This document shows, piece after piece, positions 26,533-35,312 of a stretch of DNA of 64,000 nt. The stretch comes from Kitasatospora paranensis. GTDB taxonomy: Bacteria > Actinomycetota > Actinomycetes > Streptomycetales > Streptomycetaceae. The position numbers were made by a program, and so were the translations under genes. Positions within the stretch are counted from its first letter, which is position 1. Each line of letters begins with the position of its first letter. The notes under the pieces were generated by a model. It made no database searches. It worked only from the letters and a program-made list of their open reading frames with translations, and had not been told where the DNA came from. The DNA is taken from positions 744,001 through 808,000 of the forward strand of contig NZ_BAABKV010000001.1 of assembly GCF_039544005.1 (NCBI RefSeq), given 5' to 3'.

Positions 26533-27789
26533 TCAGTGGGCGCGGAGGGTGTCCGCCCGTTTCTGCAGATCCCCCAGCACGCCGGCCGGGTTCTTGATCG
26601 CACCGCCGCCGCTCTTCTTGATCTCGGCCGAGACCGCGTCCCAACTGGTGTCGCCCAGCGGGTAGAAGGTGGCCTGCGGGAGCAGGGCGAGGAAGGGTGC
26701 GAGGTCCTCGTGCTTGCCGTTGGTGGTCATCTCCAGCAACGCGTCATGGGTGACCGGCATCAGGTTGTACGTCTCGTCGAATTTCAGGGTGTTCTCCTCG
26801 GAGTACACGAAGTCGAGGAACTTCTTGATTTCCTTCCGGTGGCCCCGCTCCTTGAACGCCATCATCCAGTCGGCCACGCCGAGCGTCGACTTGAGCGGAC
26901 CGGCGCGCCCGGGGATGGGGGTGACGCCGTAGTCGATCCCGGCGTCCTTCGACATCTGGACGAGCGACGGGTGGCCGTCGAGCATGGCCGCCTTTCCCGC
27001 CGCGAAGTCCGCGAAGGCGGTCTTGCGGTCGGTCCGGGCCGGGTCGGCGTACGTGAGCCCGGGATCGACGAGTCTGGCCTTGAGCCAGCTGAAGGTGTCG
27101 ATGTCCTGCGGGCTGTTCAGCGCGTAGCGTCCGGATTCGTCGGTGAATCCGCCGCCGTTCCCGAGCTCCCAGATCATGGTCTCGGCCTGGCTCTCCTCGG
27201 GGCCGAGCGGCAGCGCGTAGGGAATGCTCCCCGGCACCTTGGCCTTGATGAGCACCGCGTCCTGTCTCAACTCGTCCCAGGTGGTGGGCGGTTTCGCGAT
27301 GCCGGCCCGCTCGAAGATCGCCTTGTTGTAGAAGAAGGCACGGGCGGAGGAGACGAAGGGTATGCCGTACTGGATCCCCTCGACCTGACCGGCCCGGGAG
27401 AAGCTGTCCAGGAGATTGGCCTGGGTGCCGATCGAGAGCACGTCGGATGCCTTGTACAGCAGATCTCCTGCGACCTTGTCGGCATATCCGCCGGTCTCCA
27501 GGACGTCCGGAGAGTTGCCGCTCCGGATCATCTCCTTGACCTGGCTGTCGATGTCGTTCCAGTTCACGACCTGGACGTCGACCGTGATTCCCGGATTGGC
27601 GGCGGTGAACGCGGAGGTGACGTCGTCCCAGTAGTGCTTGGAACTGTTCGACTCCTTGTCGCCGTAGTCCGCGGCGACCAGCCTGATGGTGACGGACCCC
27701 GCGGATCCGAAACCGCCCGCCGAGCAGGCGGTGAGCGCCATGGCGCAGGCCAGCGTCGCAGGTAACACGCGCAGCAGATGTCGTTCCAC
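26533..27789 (-). CDS. Sugar ABC transporter substrate-binding lipoprotein (family 1)
   Basis: Intact 418-aa extracellular solute-binding protein. The signal peptide ends in the lipobox LTAC with Cys22 as the lipidation site. The mature protein shows family-1 landmarks: TIRLVAADYGDKESNSSKHY, INDVQVVNW-like DVQVVNWNDIDSQV, PDVLETGGYADKV, YGIPFVSSARAFFYNKAIF, and the C-terminal NLMPVTHDALLEM. GTG at 27789 is the start. Codon 9 is TTA (27763-27765), predicting bldA dependence. No permease or ATPase gene is adjacent, so it is an orphan binding protein and probably uses components encoded elsewhere. Confidence 0.92.
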   Translation of the reverse strand: MERHLLRVLPATLACAMALTACSAGGFGSAGSVTIRLVAADYGDKESNSSKHYWDDVTSAFTAANPGITVDVQVVNWNDIDSQVKEMIRSGNSPDVLETGGYADKVAGDLLYKASDVLSIGTQANLLDSFSRAGQVEGIQYGIPFVSSARAFFYNKAIFERAGIAKPPTTWDELRQDAVLIKAKVPGSIPYALPLGPEESQAETMIWELGNGGGFTDESGRYALNSPQDIDTFSWLKARLVDPGLTYADPARTDRKTAFADFAAGKAAMLDGHPSLVQMSKDAGIDYGVTPIPGRAGPLKSTLGVADWMMAFKERGHRKEIKKFLDFVYSEENTLKFDETYNLMPVTHDALLEMTTNGKHEDLAPFLALLPQATFYPLGDTSWDAVSAEIKKSGGGAIKNPAGVLGDLQKRADTLRAH

Positions 27790-28250
27790 GTCGAGATCGC
27801 CTTCGATGGGGGGCAGCGCACGGCACGGCCACGAGGAAGCGAAATGCGGGATTCCGCAAACCTCCGCGTGGACCGTGCCGGGTGCCGGATGACGACCGAT
27901 CACGCGCATTCCTGGCGCGAGTGATCGGCGAATGAGGGAATGGGCGAGAGTCTTGACCAGCGGGGCCGGCATCTCCAGCGCGGTTACCGAATCGTTGCCG
28001 CCGACGGGCGACCCGATACCTGCCGACCGTAGCGGTCCGAATCGTGACAAACGTACGCGCCGGTACGCCTTGACTGCCTCCCCCGCCCCTGCCACGGTGT
28101 GCCCGCGCCGGCCGGCGACGCGACCCGCCTTCGGCCGGCCCGGCGAACCGGTGAGTCCGGGCGTCGAAGTGCGGCCCTTGCCGTCGTCGGCTGATGGTCA
28201 GTAGGTTCCCACTGTCGAGTTCGGGCGCTCCACGCAGGGGGTTTGACGTC
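27790..28250. other. 461-bp divergent intergenic region
   Basis: It separates the leftward sugar-binding lipoprotein gene and the rightward thioesterase-like gene, so both promoters should lie here. I see a TTGACT at 28068 without a convincing -10 box, and a CAGGGGG ribosome binding site before GTG 28251. No gene is recognisable. Confidence 0.5.
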
Positions 28251-29113
28251 GTGTCAGGCGAGATCGTCGAGTACGGGCTCACCGACCCCTGGGAGGGCTT
28301 CGTCGCCGAACCGGCCGCAGGCCGTGCCGGCGCAGGCGTGCTGGTGCTGTCCGGGTCGAGCGGCCGGATCGAGCGTGAGCGGTGCCGACTCTTCGCCCGC
28401 GCCGGGGTGACCGCGGTGTCCGTCCGGTGGTTCGGCGGCCCCGGGCAGCCGCCGGGCATCTGCGAAGTCCCGCTGGAGACCCTGGTCGCCGCGACCGGGC
28501 TGCTGCGCGAACGCGGCGCCGAGCGCCTCAGCATTCTCGGCATCTCCAAGAGCGCCGAAGCCGCGCTCCTGGTGTCCTCCTCTCCGGCTGCGCCGATGCC
28601 GTGATCGCGCTCGCCCCGACCTCGGTCGTCTGGGCGAACGTCGGTCCCGGCCACGACGGCCGGCAGCATCCGTACCGTTCCAGCTGGACCTGGCAGGGGC
28701 AGCCGCTGCCCTTCGTCCCTTACGACGAATCCTGGGCGCCGGCGGAGCCTGCGGGCGCTCCGGTCTCCGTGCTCGGCTCGTACGAGCGCAGCCTCGCGGC
28801 GTTCGCGGACCGGCTCCCGGCCGCGGCCATCCCGGCGGAGAAGACGGAGGCCGAGCTGGTCCTGGTCGCGGGCGGCGGGGACCGGATGTGGCCGTCCCTG
28901 CGCTTCACCCACGAACTCGCGGAGCGGCGCGCGGCGGCCGGCCGCACGACGACCGTGATCACCCGGGCGGACGCGGGCCATCGAACCGTCTTCCCCGGCG
29001 AGGTGGCACCGCCCCCGTCCGCCCTCTTCGACCACGGTGGCACCCCCGAGGCCGACGCGGCGCTCGGCGCGGCGGCCTGGCCTCAGGTGCTGGCGGCCGT
29101 CCGCGGCGGCTGA
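28251..29113 (+). CDS. Acyl-CoA thioesterase/BAAT C-terminal domain hydrolase, frameshifted
   Basis: Alpha/beta hydrolase of 287 aa after repair, related to the C-terminal domain of bile acid-CoA:amino acid N-acyltransferase and acyl-CoA thioesterases. The nucleophile elbow is LSILGISKSAEAAL (GxSKxAE), the acid lies in AGGGDRMWPS, and the histidine in DAGHRTVFPGE. It lacks the N-terminal Bile_Hydr_Trans domain of eukaryotic members. The C run near 28576-28582 lacks one base; adding it gives LVSSLSGCADAVIALAPTSVV. GTG at 28251. The substrate is unknown. Confidence 0.8.
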
Positions 29114-29216
29114 CCATGGAGGGCGGCCGACGGGGAGCGCCGACTCCGGCTCCGTCCCGGCAGCCCGCGAGGGCCGGCCGCACCGACGGCGGCGGGCCCC
29201 TCGCGCGCCCACGGGC

Positions 29217-29662
29217 TCAGGCGAGGGCGGTGGCCAGCAGGGCGAAGGCGGCGATGATGACGGCGACGCGGAGGTAGTGGAAGCGGTCCCAGCGGTTCAT
29301 CTGCTCCTTCCAGTCCTCGGGTCGGTTCTCGGGCGTCCACGTCTTGCTGCGGTTGTTGATCGGGACGAGCAGCAGGATCGACATGATCACGCTGAGGATC
29401 AGCAGCGCGGCGGCGATGACGACGAGGCCGGCGCCGTGGTGATGCCGTCCGGCGACGGCCCAGACCGCGCTCAGGACGAGCGAGCCGATGTACCAGACCG
29501 GCATCACGGCGCCGAGCATCCGGCCCCGTGGGCGCGGCCGAGTTGGGCACTGTCCTCGGGGAGTCCGTTGAAGATCGGGTTCATGACGAAGGCGACGGAG
29601 AACTCCACCCCGACCATCAGGCCGACTATCACGGTGGTGACGATCTCGAGTGCGTTGAGCAT
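29217..29662 (-). CDS. DUF1772 (anthrone oxygenase-like) membrane protein, frameshifted
   Basis: Four-helix membrane protein of 148 aa after repair. The first helix starts MLNALEIVTTVIVGLMVGVE; then come NPIFNGLPEDSAQLGRAHG and helices MPVWYIGSLVLSAVWAV and LILSVIMSILLLVPIN. The final RPEDWKEQMNRWDRFHYLRV is the hallmark NxRWxxxHxxR end of DUF1772. A C run at 29524-29527 lacks one base. Some family members oxidise anthrones, others have no known role. It is divergent from a TetR gene with two clear operators between, so it is likely its regulated target. Confidence 0.87.
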
Positions 29663-29680
29663 GATGACCCCTCCTGGGAT

Positions 29681-29693
29681 CTAGCACTGCTAG
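29681..29693. promoter_or_regulatory. TetR operator 1
   Basis: CTAGCACTGCTAG, perfect 5-bp arms around three bases, next to the RBS of the DUF1772 gene. Same architecture as the site at 29732. Confidence 0.7.
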
Positions 29694-29731
29694 ATGATGA
29701 GGTAACGCTAGCGCTGCCGTCGCTCACTTGT

Positions 29732-29744
29732 CTAGCGATGCTAG
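29732..29744. promoter_or_regulatory. TetR operator 2
   Basis: CTAGCGATGCTAG, nine bases before the TetR start codon. A further CGCTAGCG palindrome lies between the two sites at 29706-29713. Binding here would block its own transcription. Confidence 0.7.
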
Positions 29745-29753
29745 AATCGAGTC

Positions 29754-30332
29754 ATGTCGGTACAGGAACGCAAGCAGCGCGAGCGGGCGAGCCGCGAACG
29801 CCTCATCGTGGCGACGGCCCGCGAACTCGCCGAAGAGCATGGCTGGGACGCGGTCACCACCCGTCGGCTCGCCGAGAGCATCGAGTACAGCCAGCCCGTC
29901 CTCTACAGCCATTTCCGCGGCAAGCGCGAGATCATCGGCGCCGTCGCCCTCGAAGGTGCTGCCGAGATGGCCGCGGCGCTGCGGGCCGCGACCTCGGCCG
30001 CGGACGGCCCCCGGGCCCGGGTCACCGCCCTCGCCCGCGCCTACCTCGACTTCGCCGAGCGCAACCCGGCCGTCTACGACGCCATGTTCCAGCTCGACGG
30101 CGGCCTGGCCTTCGCGGCCGAGGACACCCCGGAGCCGTTGAAGGACGCCTTCGCCGCCCTGCTGGAAAGCCTCGGCGAGGTCGCCGGGGACGGCGTCCAC
30201 CCGGCGCTGTTCACCGAGGTGGTCTGGGCGGCCCTGCACGGACTGGCCACCCTGACCCGGGCCGGACGGCTGCCGCGGGAGGACGCCGAGCAGCGGGTGG
30301 AGCTGCTGGTGGGCCGGCTCGCCGTCATCTGA
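29754..30332 (+). CDS. TetR-family regulator (WHG domain type)
   Basis: Intact 192-aa regulator. The DNA-binding domain has RERLIVATARELAEEHGWDA, VTTRRLAESIEYSQPVLYSH and the FRGKREII end. The C-terminal half contains RVTALARAYLDFAERNPAVY and VVWAALHGLATLTRAGRL, the WHG-type ligand domain. It is divergent from the DUF1772 gene, with two CTAGCnnnGCTAG sites in the 91-bp gap, so it probably represses both genes until a ligand binds. It is unrelated in sequence detail to the TetR at 12618. Confidence 0.93.
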   Translation: MSVQERKQRERASRERLIVATARELAEEHGWDAVTTRRLAESIEYSQPVLYSHFRGKREIIGAVALEGAAEMAAALRAATSAADGPRARVTALARAYLDFAERNPAVYDAMFQLDGGLAFAAEDTPEPLKDAFAALLESLGEVAGDGVHPALFTEVVWAALHGLATLTRAGRLPREDAEQRVELLVGRLAVI

Positions 30333-30440
30333 CCCGCCGGGCGAGCGGCCGACAGGAGCAGTCGTCCGGCCCCGTCACATCCGGCCGCCGCCGTCCGTCA
30401 GAGCAGTGACAGCATCGACGAACGGCAGGGGATCACGGCC

Positions 30441-30956
30441 ATGAACAGCAGGACGAGCACCAGCACCGCGGACACGGCGCAGCAGGGCACCTCGCGGATG
30501 TCCGACCCGGCGGCACTCGTACCGGAGTTGAAGGAGCTGAGCGGGTGGCTCTTCCGCGCCACCGGCAACCGGTCCGTGCCGCGTGCCACCATCGGCCTGG
30601 TGCACCTGCGGGCCGGCCAGATCGTCGGCAACACCTACCTGACGGTGATGCACTCGGCCAACCTGCGGAAGGCCGGCGAGAGCGAGGAGCGGATCGCCGC
30701 GGTCGCGTCCTGGCGGGACGCCCCGTACTTCACGGAGGCGGAGCGGGTCGCGCTCGCGCTCGTCGAGGCCGTCCTGCTGCCGGCCGCGGACGGCGAGCGC
30801 GTTCCCGACGAGCTGTACGCGGAGGCGGCCCGGCACTACGACCCGACGGCGCTGGCCACCCTCACGATCGCGATCGGCCAGGTCAACTTCTTCATCGCAC
30901 TGGCCCTGGTCGGCAAGCCCCTGCCGGGGAAGTCCCTTGCCGAGCAGTGGACCTGA
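30441..30956 (+). CDS. AhpD/carboxymuconolactone decarboxylase-like protein lacking the CxxC cysteines
   Basis: Intact 171-aa protein of the alkylhydroperoxidase AhpD-like superfamily. The core helix is GQIVGNTYLTVMHSANLRKAG. In active family members this region reads as a CxxC followed by His; here both cysteines are replaced (Asn and Thr) while the His remains. The rest is conserved: SEERIAAVASWRDAPYFTEAE, ALALVEAVLL and the last helix IAIGQVNFFIALALVGKP. Without the redox pair it is unlikely to be a peroxidase; it may be a decarboxylase-like or structural relative. ATG 30441 follows AGGGGA; ATG 30498 is an alternative. Confidence 0.8.
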   Translation: MNSRTSTSTADTAQQGTSRMSDPAALVPELKELSGWLFRATGNRSVPRATIGLVHLRAGQIVGNTYLTVMHSANLRKAGESEERIAAVASWRDAPYFTEAERVALALVEAVLLPAADGERVPDELYAEAARHYDPTALATLTIAIGQVNFFIALALVGKPLPGKSLAEQWT

Positions 30957-30988
30957 CCCTGCCCCAGGCGATCGTCCCGCCGTGCGGC

Positions 30989-31013
30989 CCCGGCCCCGAG
31001 CGCCGGGGCCGGG
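30989..31013. terminator. Bidirectional terminator
   Basis: Perfect 10-bp stem CCCGGCCCCG with a 5-base loop between convergent genes with stops at 30956 and 31023. Confidence 0.65.
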
Positions 31014-31022
31014 CGGCCGGGC

Positions 31023-31640
31023 TCAGGTGTTGAGCGGCGTGGCGGGCCCCGTCGCGCTCTCCGTGGCGAGGACGAGCTGCGCGAGCTCGGCGTCGTGGTC
31101 GCGCAGCCAGTACGTGTCCTCGCCGAACTGCACCGGCGTCCGGTAGCCCAGCCGGGCCTGGGACGCGTTCTGCTGCTCCCGTCCCGGGAGGAACGTCGCC
31201 GTCGCCGGGACGATCGGCCGGATCACCTGGCCCTTGCCGCGGCCTCGCCAGGCGACGGCGGTGGCACCGTCCGGCGTCCGCTGCAGCAACAGGTATCCCA
31301 GGGTCTGGCTGCCGTCGCGCACGCCGAACGACAGCAGGCACAGCCGGACACCGGCCGCGAGCCGCGCGGCGTCCCCCGCCACGGTCCGCCCCTTCCCCAG
31401 GGCGGTGCCGGCCACGAGCCGGGCCGCCCAGCCGCGGTAGACGGCCGAGGTGGTCTGCGCACCCTCGATCCCGGGGTGGAAGGACGGCGGCAGCAGCGCC
31501 TTGATCAGCGCCTCCAGCAGGAACCACAGCACGAAGCCGAGGAACGCCAGGAGGGGACCCCCGAGCGCCAGTCCGGTGAGGACCAGCACCAGGGCCAGCA
31601 CGAGCGACACGAGCAGGTGCACTGCCAGACGGACGTTCAC
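31023..31640 (-). CDS. Hypothetical membrane protein, 205 aa
   Basis: Intact protein with two N-terminal membrane helices (LAVHLLVSLVLALVLVLTGL and GPLLAFLGFVLWFLLEALI) and a soluble C-terminal part of about 140 residues. The latter contains RLCLLSFGVRDGSQTLGYLL and ATFLPGREQQNASQARLGYR, which look conserved but match no family I can name. The C-terminus ends TESATGPATPLNT. It faces the ABC exporter genes divergently across 158 bp, so a link to that exporter is possible but unproven. Confidence 0.75.
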   Translation of the reverse strand: MNVRLAVHLLVSLVLALVLVLTGLALGGPLLAFLGFVLWFLLEALIKALLPPSFHPGIEGAQTTSAVYRGWAARLVAGTALGKGRTVAGDAARLAAGVRLCLLSFGVRDGSQTLGYLLLQRTPDGATAVAWRGRGKGQVIRPIVPATATFLPGREQQNASQARLGYRTPVQFGEDTYWLRDHDAELAQLVLATESATGPATPLNT

Positions 31641-31798
31641 TTCACTCCTTGATCGAATATCGGTCGAACGGGCAGACCTTAGCGCTCCGTCGTACCCGCC
31701 GGACAGGCTATTCCGGGAGTGCGTCCCACCACCGCGCCGGTGCGTGGGTGCGACAGGTCCATACTTGGTCGAACCGCTCGTCGAGAGGCATCGTCCAC

Positions 31799-32548
31799 AT
31801 GGCCAAGAACTCCGCCGGACCGCGCGCCACCGCGCGCAAGGCGCTGCTGCAGCTGACCGGGGTGAGCCGCTCGTACGGCGACCGGGAGGTGCTCCACCCC
31901 GTCGACCTGAACCTGGCCGCCGGGGAGTGCGTGGCCCTGCTCGGTCACAACGGGTCCGGCAAGTCGACCCTGCTGCGGGTCGCGGCCGGCCGCGACCTGC
32001 CGACCAAGGGCACGGTGCGGTTCGACGGACTGCCGATGAACGAGAACGACCCGCGGATCCGGGCCAGGGTCGCGGTCGTCGGCGACACGGTCGCCTGCTA
32101 TCCCGACCTCACGGTGCGCGAGCACCTCCTGCTGGTCGCCGTCGCGCACGGTGTCGCCGACGCCGCCGACTGGGTCGCGCAGGTGCTGGAGAACCGGATG
32201 CTCACCGAGCGCGCCGACGCGCTGCCCTCGGCCCTCTCCTCCGGCCAGATGCAGGCCCTGCTGCTGGCCTGCGCCCTTGTCCGGCCCCGCGACCTGCTGC
32301 TGCTCGACGAGCCCGAGCAGCGCCTGGACCCGGAGGCACGCCGCCGGCTCGCCGAACTGCTGACCGCGGAGCTCGCCGACGGCGTGGCCGTCCTTCTGGT
32401 GACGCACCACACGGATCTCGCGCTGGAGATCGCCGACCGGGTGGTGGTGCTGGAGGAGGGCCGGATCGTCCGGCAGGGTGCCCCCGCCAAGGTCCTGGCG
32501 GCCGAGGCCGCGAACCGCGGCAGCGCCGCACCGGCCGGCGCCCGGTGA
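31799..32548 (+). CDS. ABC transporter ATP-binding protein
   Basis: Intact 249-aa ATPase that powers the ABC-2 permease encoded next. Walker A is GHNGSGKST (49-57). The signature is a variant, ALSSGQMQ instead of LSGGQ. Walker B is DLLLLDEPEQRL, and the H-loop is VTHHTDL. The Q-loop region is also variant (VAVVGDTVACYPDLTVREHL). Variant signatures of this kind occur in CcmA-like export ATPases. The last codons overlap the permease start (GTGA at 32545-32548), so translation of the two is coupled. Confidence 0.93.
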   Translation: MAKNSAGPRATARKALLQLTGVSRSYGDREVLHPVDLNLAAGECVALLGHNGSGKSTLLRVAAGRDLPTKGTVRFDGLPMNENDPRIRARVAVVGDTVACYPDLTVREHLLLVAVAHGVADAADWVAQVLENRMLTERADALPSALSSGQMQALLLACALVRPRDLLLLDEPEQRLDPEARRRLAELLTAELADGVAVLLVTHHTDLALEIADRVVVLEEGRIVRQGAPAKVLAAEAANRGSAAPAGAR

Positions 32549-34363
32549 GCCGCCCCGAGGTCGTGGCCGGCCTGCCGGCCCCCGCCAAGGGCGAGGACAC
32601 GGGGACGAACGCGGCCGCACGAGCGGACGAGGCTCCCGACACGGCCGCCACCGACGCCGAAGCGGACTTCGAAGCGGACTTCGAGGGCGAGGAGAGGGCC
32701 GCCGACTGGACGGACGACGACGACTGGACCACCGAGGCCCTGGCGCTGCTGCGCGCCCTGCGCGCACCGCACCGCCGCAACCGCGCCAAGCAGGTCGGCT
32801 TCGCGGTCTACTGCACCCTGCTCATCCTGGTCATCTGGGGCGGGATCCCCAGCCTCGGCCTCTTCCTCCAGGCGTCGATGGGCGCCGACTACACCGGTCA
32901 CGGCCCCGACCTGCTGGCCGCCATGCCCAGCGGCATCGCCGCGGTCGGGCTCGCCACCGTCCTGCTCGCCGTCCGCGACGGACTGTGGCGCGGGCCGGTC
33001 GTACCGCCACGGGCCACCACCGACTGGCTGCTCGCCCACCCCGTCCGTCCCCGACCGGTCCTGCGGCCGTGGTTCTGGCTCTCCTGCGGGCTGGCCCTCT
33101 TCCCGGGGCTCGTCTTCGCCGTGGGCGGCATGGTCACCCTCGGACTGACCGTCCGCGTCGGCCTCCCGGCCGCCCTCGGCTGGTGCCTGGTCGGTGCGGC
33201 CTGCCTGCCGCTGCTGGGCGTCTGCGCCGGACTGCTGGTGCAGCGCAGCCCGCGGGCCGCCACCTGGGTGCGCAGGCTCACCCCGTACGTCACCGTGCTG
33301 ATCCTGGCACTGGCGGCGCAGAGCGCCCTCGCCGTCGCGGGGCACCCCGTCCACTGGCTGGAGCGGGTGGAGCTGTGGTCCGGCCCGTGGGGCTGGGCGG
33401 GGATCGCCGCGCTGGCGCCGACGCCCGCCGCCGTCCCGGGCGGCTGGGTCGCCGCCGCCCTGCTGGTCGTGCCCACCGTGGTCTGCCTGGTGCTCGCCGA
33501 CCGGGCCGCGTCCACGGTGTCGCTGCCCTGCTGCGCGAGCGGGCCCGGACGGCGGCCGGAGTGCTCGCCGCCCTGCGGACGGTCGAACTTCGGGCCGCGC
33601 GGCTGGCCGTGAGCAGCGCGTCCGGAAGCGGTCGGCAGTTCCGGGTCCGGCTGCCCGTCCCCGGCAGGCCTGGCTGATCGTGTTCTGGCGGGACGCCCTC
33701 TCGCTGCTCCGTGCGCCCGCGCGGCTCGGCCGCGCGGTGCTGCTGACCGTACCGGCGCAGCTCTGCGCGGTGCTGGCGCACGGGACGCGGGGCGGGCTGT
33801 CCTGGGCCGTCACGGCCGTCGCTCTGATCTTCGGCTACCTCGCCGTCGCCCAGCTGCTCGAACCGGCCCGGATCGAGACGGACGACGTGCGCCGGGCCTC
33901 GTGGTCCCCGTTCCCGTTCGCCGGGCTCATGCTGCGCCACGCGGTGGTGCCCGTCGTGCTCGGCGTGGTGCTCGCGGCGGCCGGCTCCGCCGTCGTGATG
34001 TCGGCCGGTGGCGGAGCGGAGGCCTGGCTCGCGCCGGTCGCCGTTCCCGCGCTCGTCGCGGCCGGGCTGGTGAACGCCTGCCGCGGGGCGGCCCGGCGCG
34101 ACCTGATGTACCGCTCGTCGCAGGTGGCGGGCGGCGGCAGCGGCCTCGCGGTGTTCGCCGCTTGGTACGCGGCGGGTCCGGCCGTGGCGGTGCCCGTGCT
34201 GGCGGTGCCGTTCTCGGGGGCGCTGCGCAGCGGGTCGCTCGTCTCCTTCGGCCAGGCCGCGGTGGTGGGCCTGATGCTGGCGGTCGTCCTGCTCCAGTGG
34301 GCGTGGTCGAGGGCGGGCAAGCTGCCCGCCCAGGCCCGGCCGGGCCACGTCGGGCAGCTGTAG
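32545..34363 (+). CDS. ABC-2 type exporter permease, two frameshifts
   Basis: Large membrane protein of about 606 aa after repair, with an acidic cytoplasmic lead (TDAEADFEADFEGEERAADW) and about twelve helices. Examples are FAVYCTLLILVIWGGIPSLG and AALGWCLVGAACLPLLGVCA; later ones are PVVLGVVLAAAGSAVVMS and AAVVGLMLAVVLLQWAW. Two missing C residues, at 33526-33528 and 33669-33670, split it. Repair gives TVSLPLLRERARTAAGVLAA and then GRPWLIVFWRDALSLLRAP. It is coupled to the ATPase by a GTGA overlap. The exported substrate is unknown. Confidence 0.85.
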
Positions 34364-34400
34364 CGGCCGCAGGTCCGCGACCGGGCCCACCCGGTACGTC

Positions 34401-34437
34401 GCCCGGGCCGCCCCGGCAGGATCGGGGCGGCCCGGGC
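34401..34437. terminator. Strong bidirectional terminator
   Basis: Perfect 15-bp stem GCCCGGGCCGCCCCG with a 7-base loop, between the convergent permease (stop 34363) and hbpS (stop 34466). Confidence 0.8.
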
Positions 34438-34465
34438 GGCGGCGCTTCGGCGTGCGCGCGCCGGG

Positions 34466-35029
34466 TCAGCGGGACAGGGCCTGTGCCCCGGCGCGGGCGA
34501 ACTGCTCGTCCAGGTCACCGCTGGGGGCGCCGGCCACGCCGACGGCGGCGACCGGCGCCCCCTTCGCGGTGACCGGCACTGCGCCGGCCAGGAAGAGCGT
34601 GCCGGGGATGTCCTTGAGGCCGGGCGACTGGGTCAGCCGCTTGGCGAGGTCGGAGGTGGGGGCGTTCCAGGACACCGCGGTGAACGCCTTCCGCCGGGCG
34701 GACTCGGGCGACTGCGGGCCCGCTCCGTCGCCCCACAGCGCGACGACGGTGTTCCCGTCGCGGTCGACCACCGCGACCGACACCCGTTGCCCGTTCTTCT
34801 GCGCCGCCTCCAGGGCTGCCCGGGCTGCGCGGGTGGCGGCGTCCACCGACAGGTGCGCGGAGGTGGTCAGGTCGGCGGTCCCGGCCGTCGCCGCGGCCAC
34901 CGGGACGGCGGTCGCCGCGCCCGACCCGGTGCCGGCGCCTGCGGAGACCGCACCGACGGCCACCGTGCCCAGCGCCGCCACCGCCACCGCACCGGCCAGC
35001 ACACGGGTCCGCACTGTCGTCTTCCTCAT
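34466..35029 (-). CDS. hbpS: HbpS-like secreted heme-binding protein (GlcG/HbpS family)
   Basis: Intact 187-aa exported protein. A signal peptide (RTRVLAGAVAVAALGTVAVG) precedes an HbpS/GlcG domain with ARAALEAAQKNGQRVSVAVV, DRDGNTVVALWGDGA, ARRKAFTAVSWNAPTSDLAK and GAPVAAVGVAGAPSGDLDEQ. In Streptomyces reticuli, extracellular HbpS binds heme and iron and modulates the kinase SenS. Here the divergent neighbours are a SenS-like kinase and a SenR-like regulator, which makes the assignment solid by context. GlcG-type function is the alternative for isolated homologs. Start ATG at 35029. Confidence 0.88.
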   Translation of the reverse strand: MRKTTVRTRVLAGAVAVAALGTVAVGAVSAGAGTGSGAATAVPVAAATAGTADLTTSAHLSVDAATRAARAALEAAQKNGQRVSVAVVDRDGNTVVALWGDGAGPQSPESARRKAFTAVSWNAPTSDLAKRLTQSPGLKDIPGTLFLAGAVPVTAKGAPVAAVGVAGAPSGDLDEQFARAGAQALSR

Positions 35030-35224
35030 GTCCGCTTCCTCCCGGATCACCGGCCGGTGCCCTGGTGGCCCGGCCATGCCTCGATCCTCCGGGCGGTGCG
35101 GGCCGTCGGCGGTCGGCCCGGTGGCCCGTCTCCGCGGGCATCATGGAGGACGGGCGTGTCAGCCGATCGGATGATGCGTCCGGCGGGCGTCCGGGTGAGG
35201 ATTCCGGTGTCGGTGCAGGTCGAC

Positions 35225-35287
35225 GCGGTGACGGGCACGCCGCCCGGAGCGGACATGATGCGGTGACGGGAACCAAGCGGTGACGGG
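35225..35287. promoter_or_regulatory. Three direct repeats GCGGTGACGGG upstream of senS
   Basis: Identical 11-bp copies start at 35225, 35260 and 35277 in the hbpS-senS divergent region. Spacings are 35 and 17 bases. They may be binding sites for the cognate response regulator, or a small duplication that also created an extra GTG at 35280. Confidence 0.4.
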
Positions 35288-35312
35288 AACGAAGCGGGAC
35301 GAGGAGGGCGCG

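Noticed and set aside
28194..28250. Earlier start for the thioesterase-like gene
   Set aside because: The upstream codons encode no conserved sequence, and the CAGGGGG site fits the GTG at 28251.
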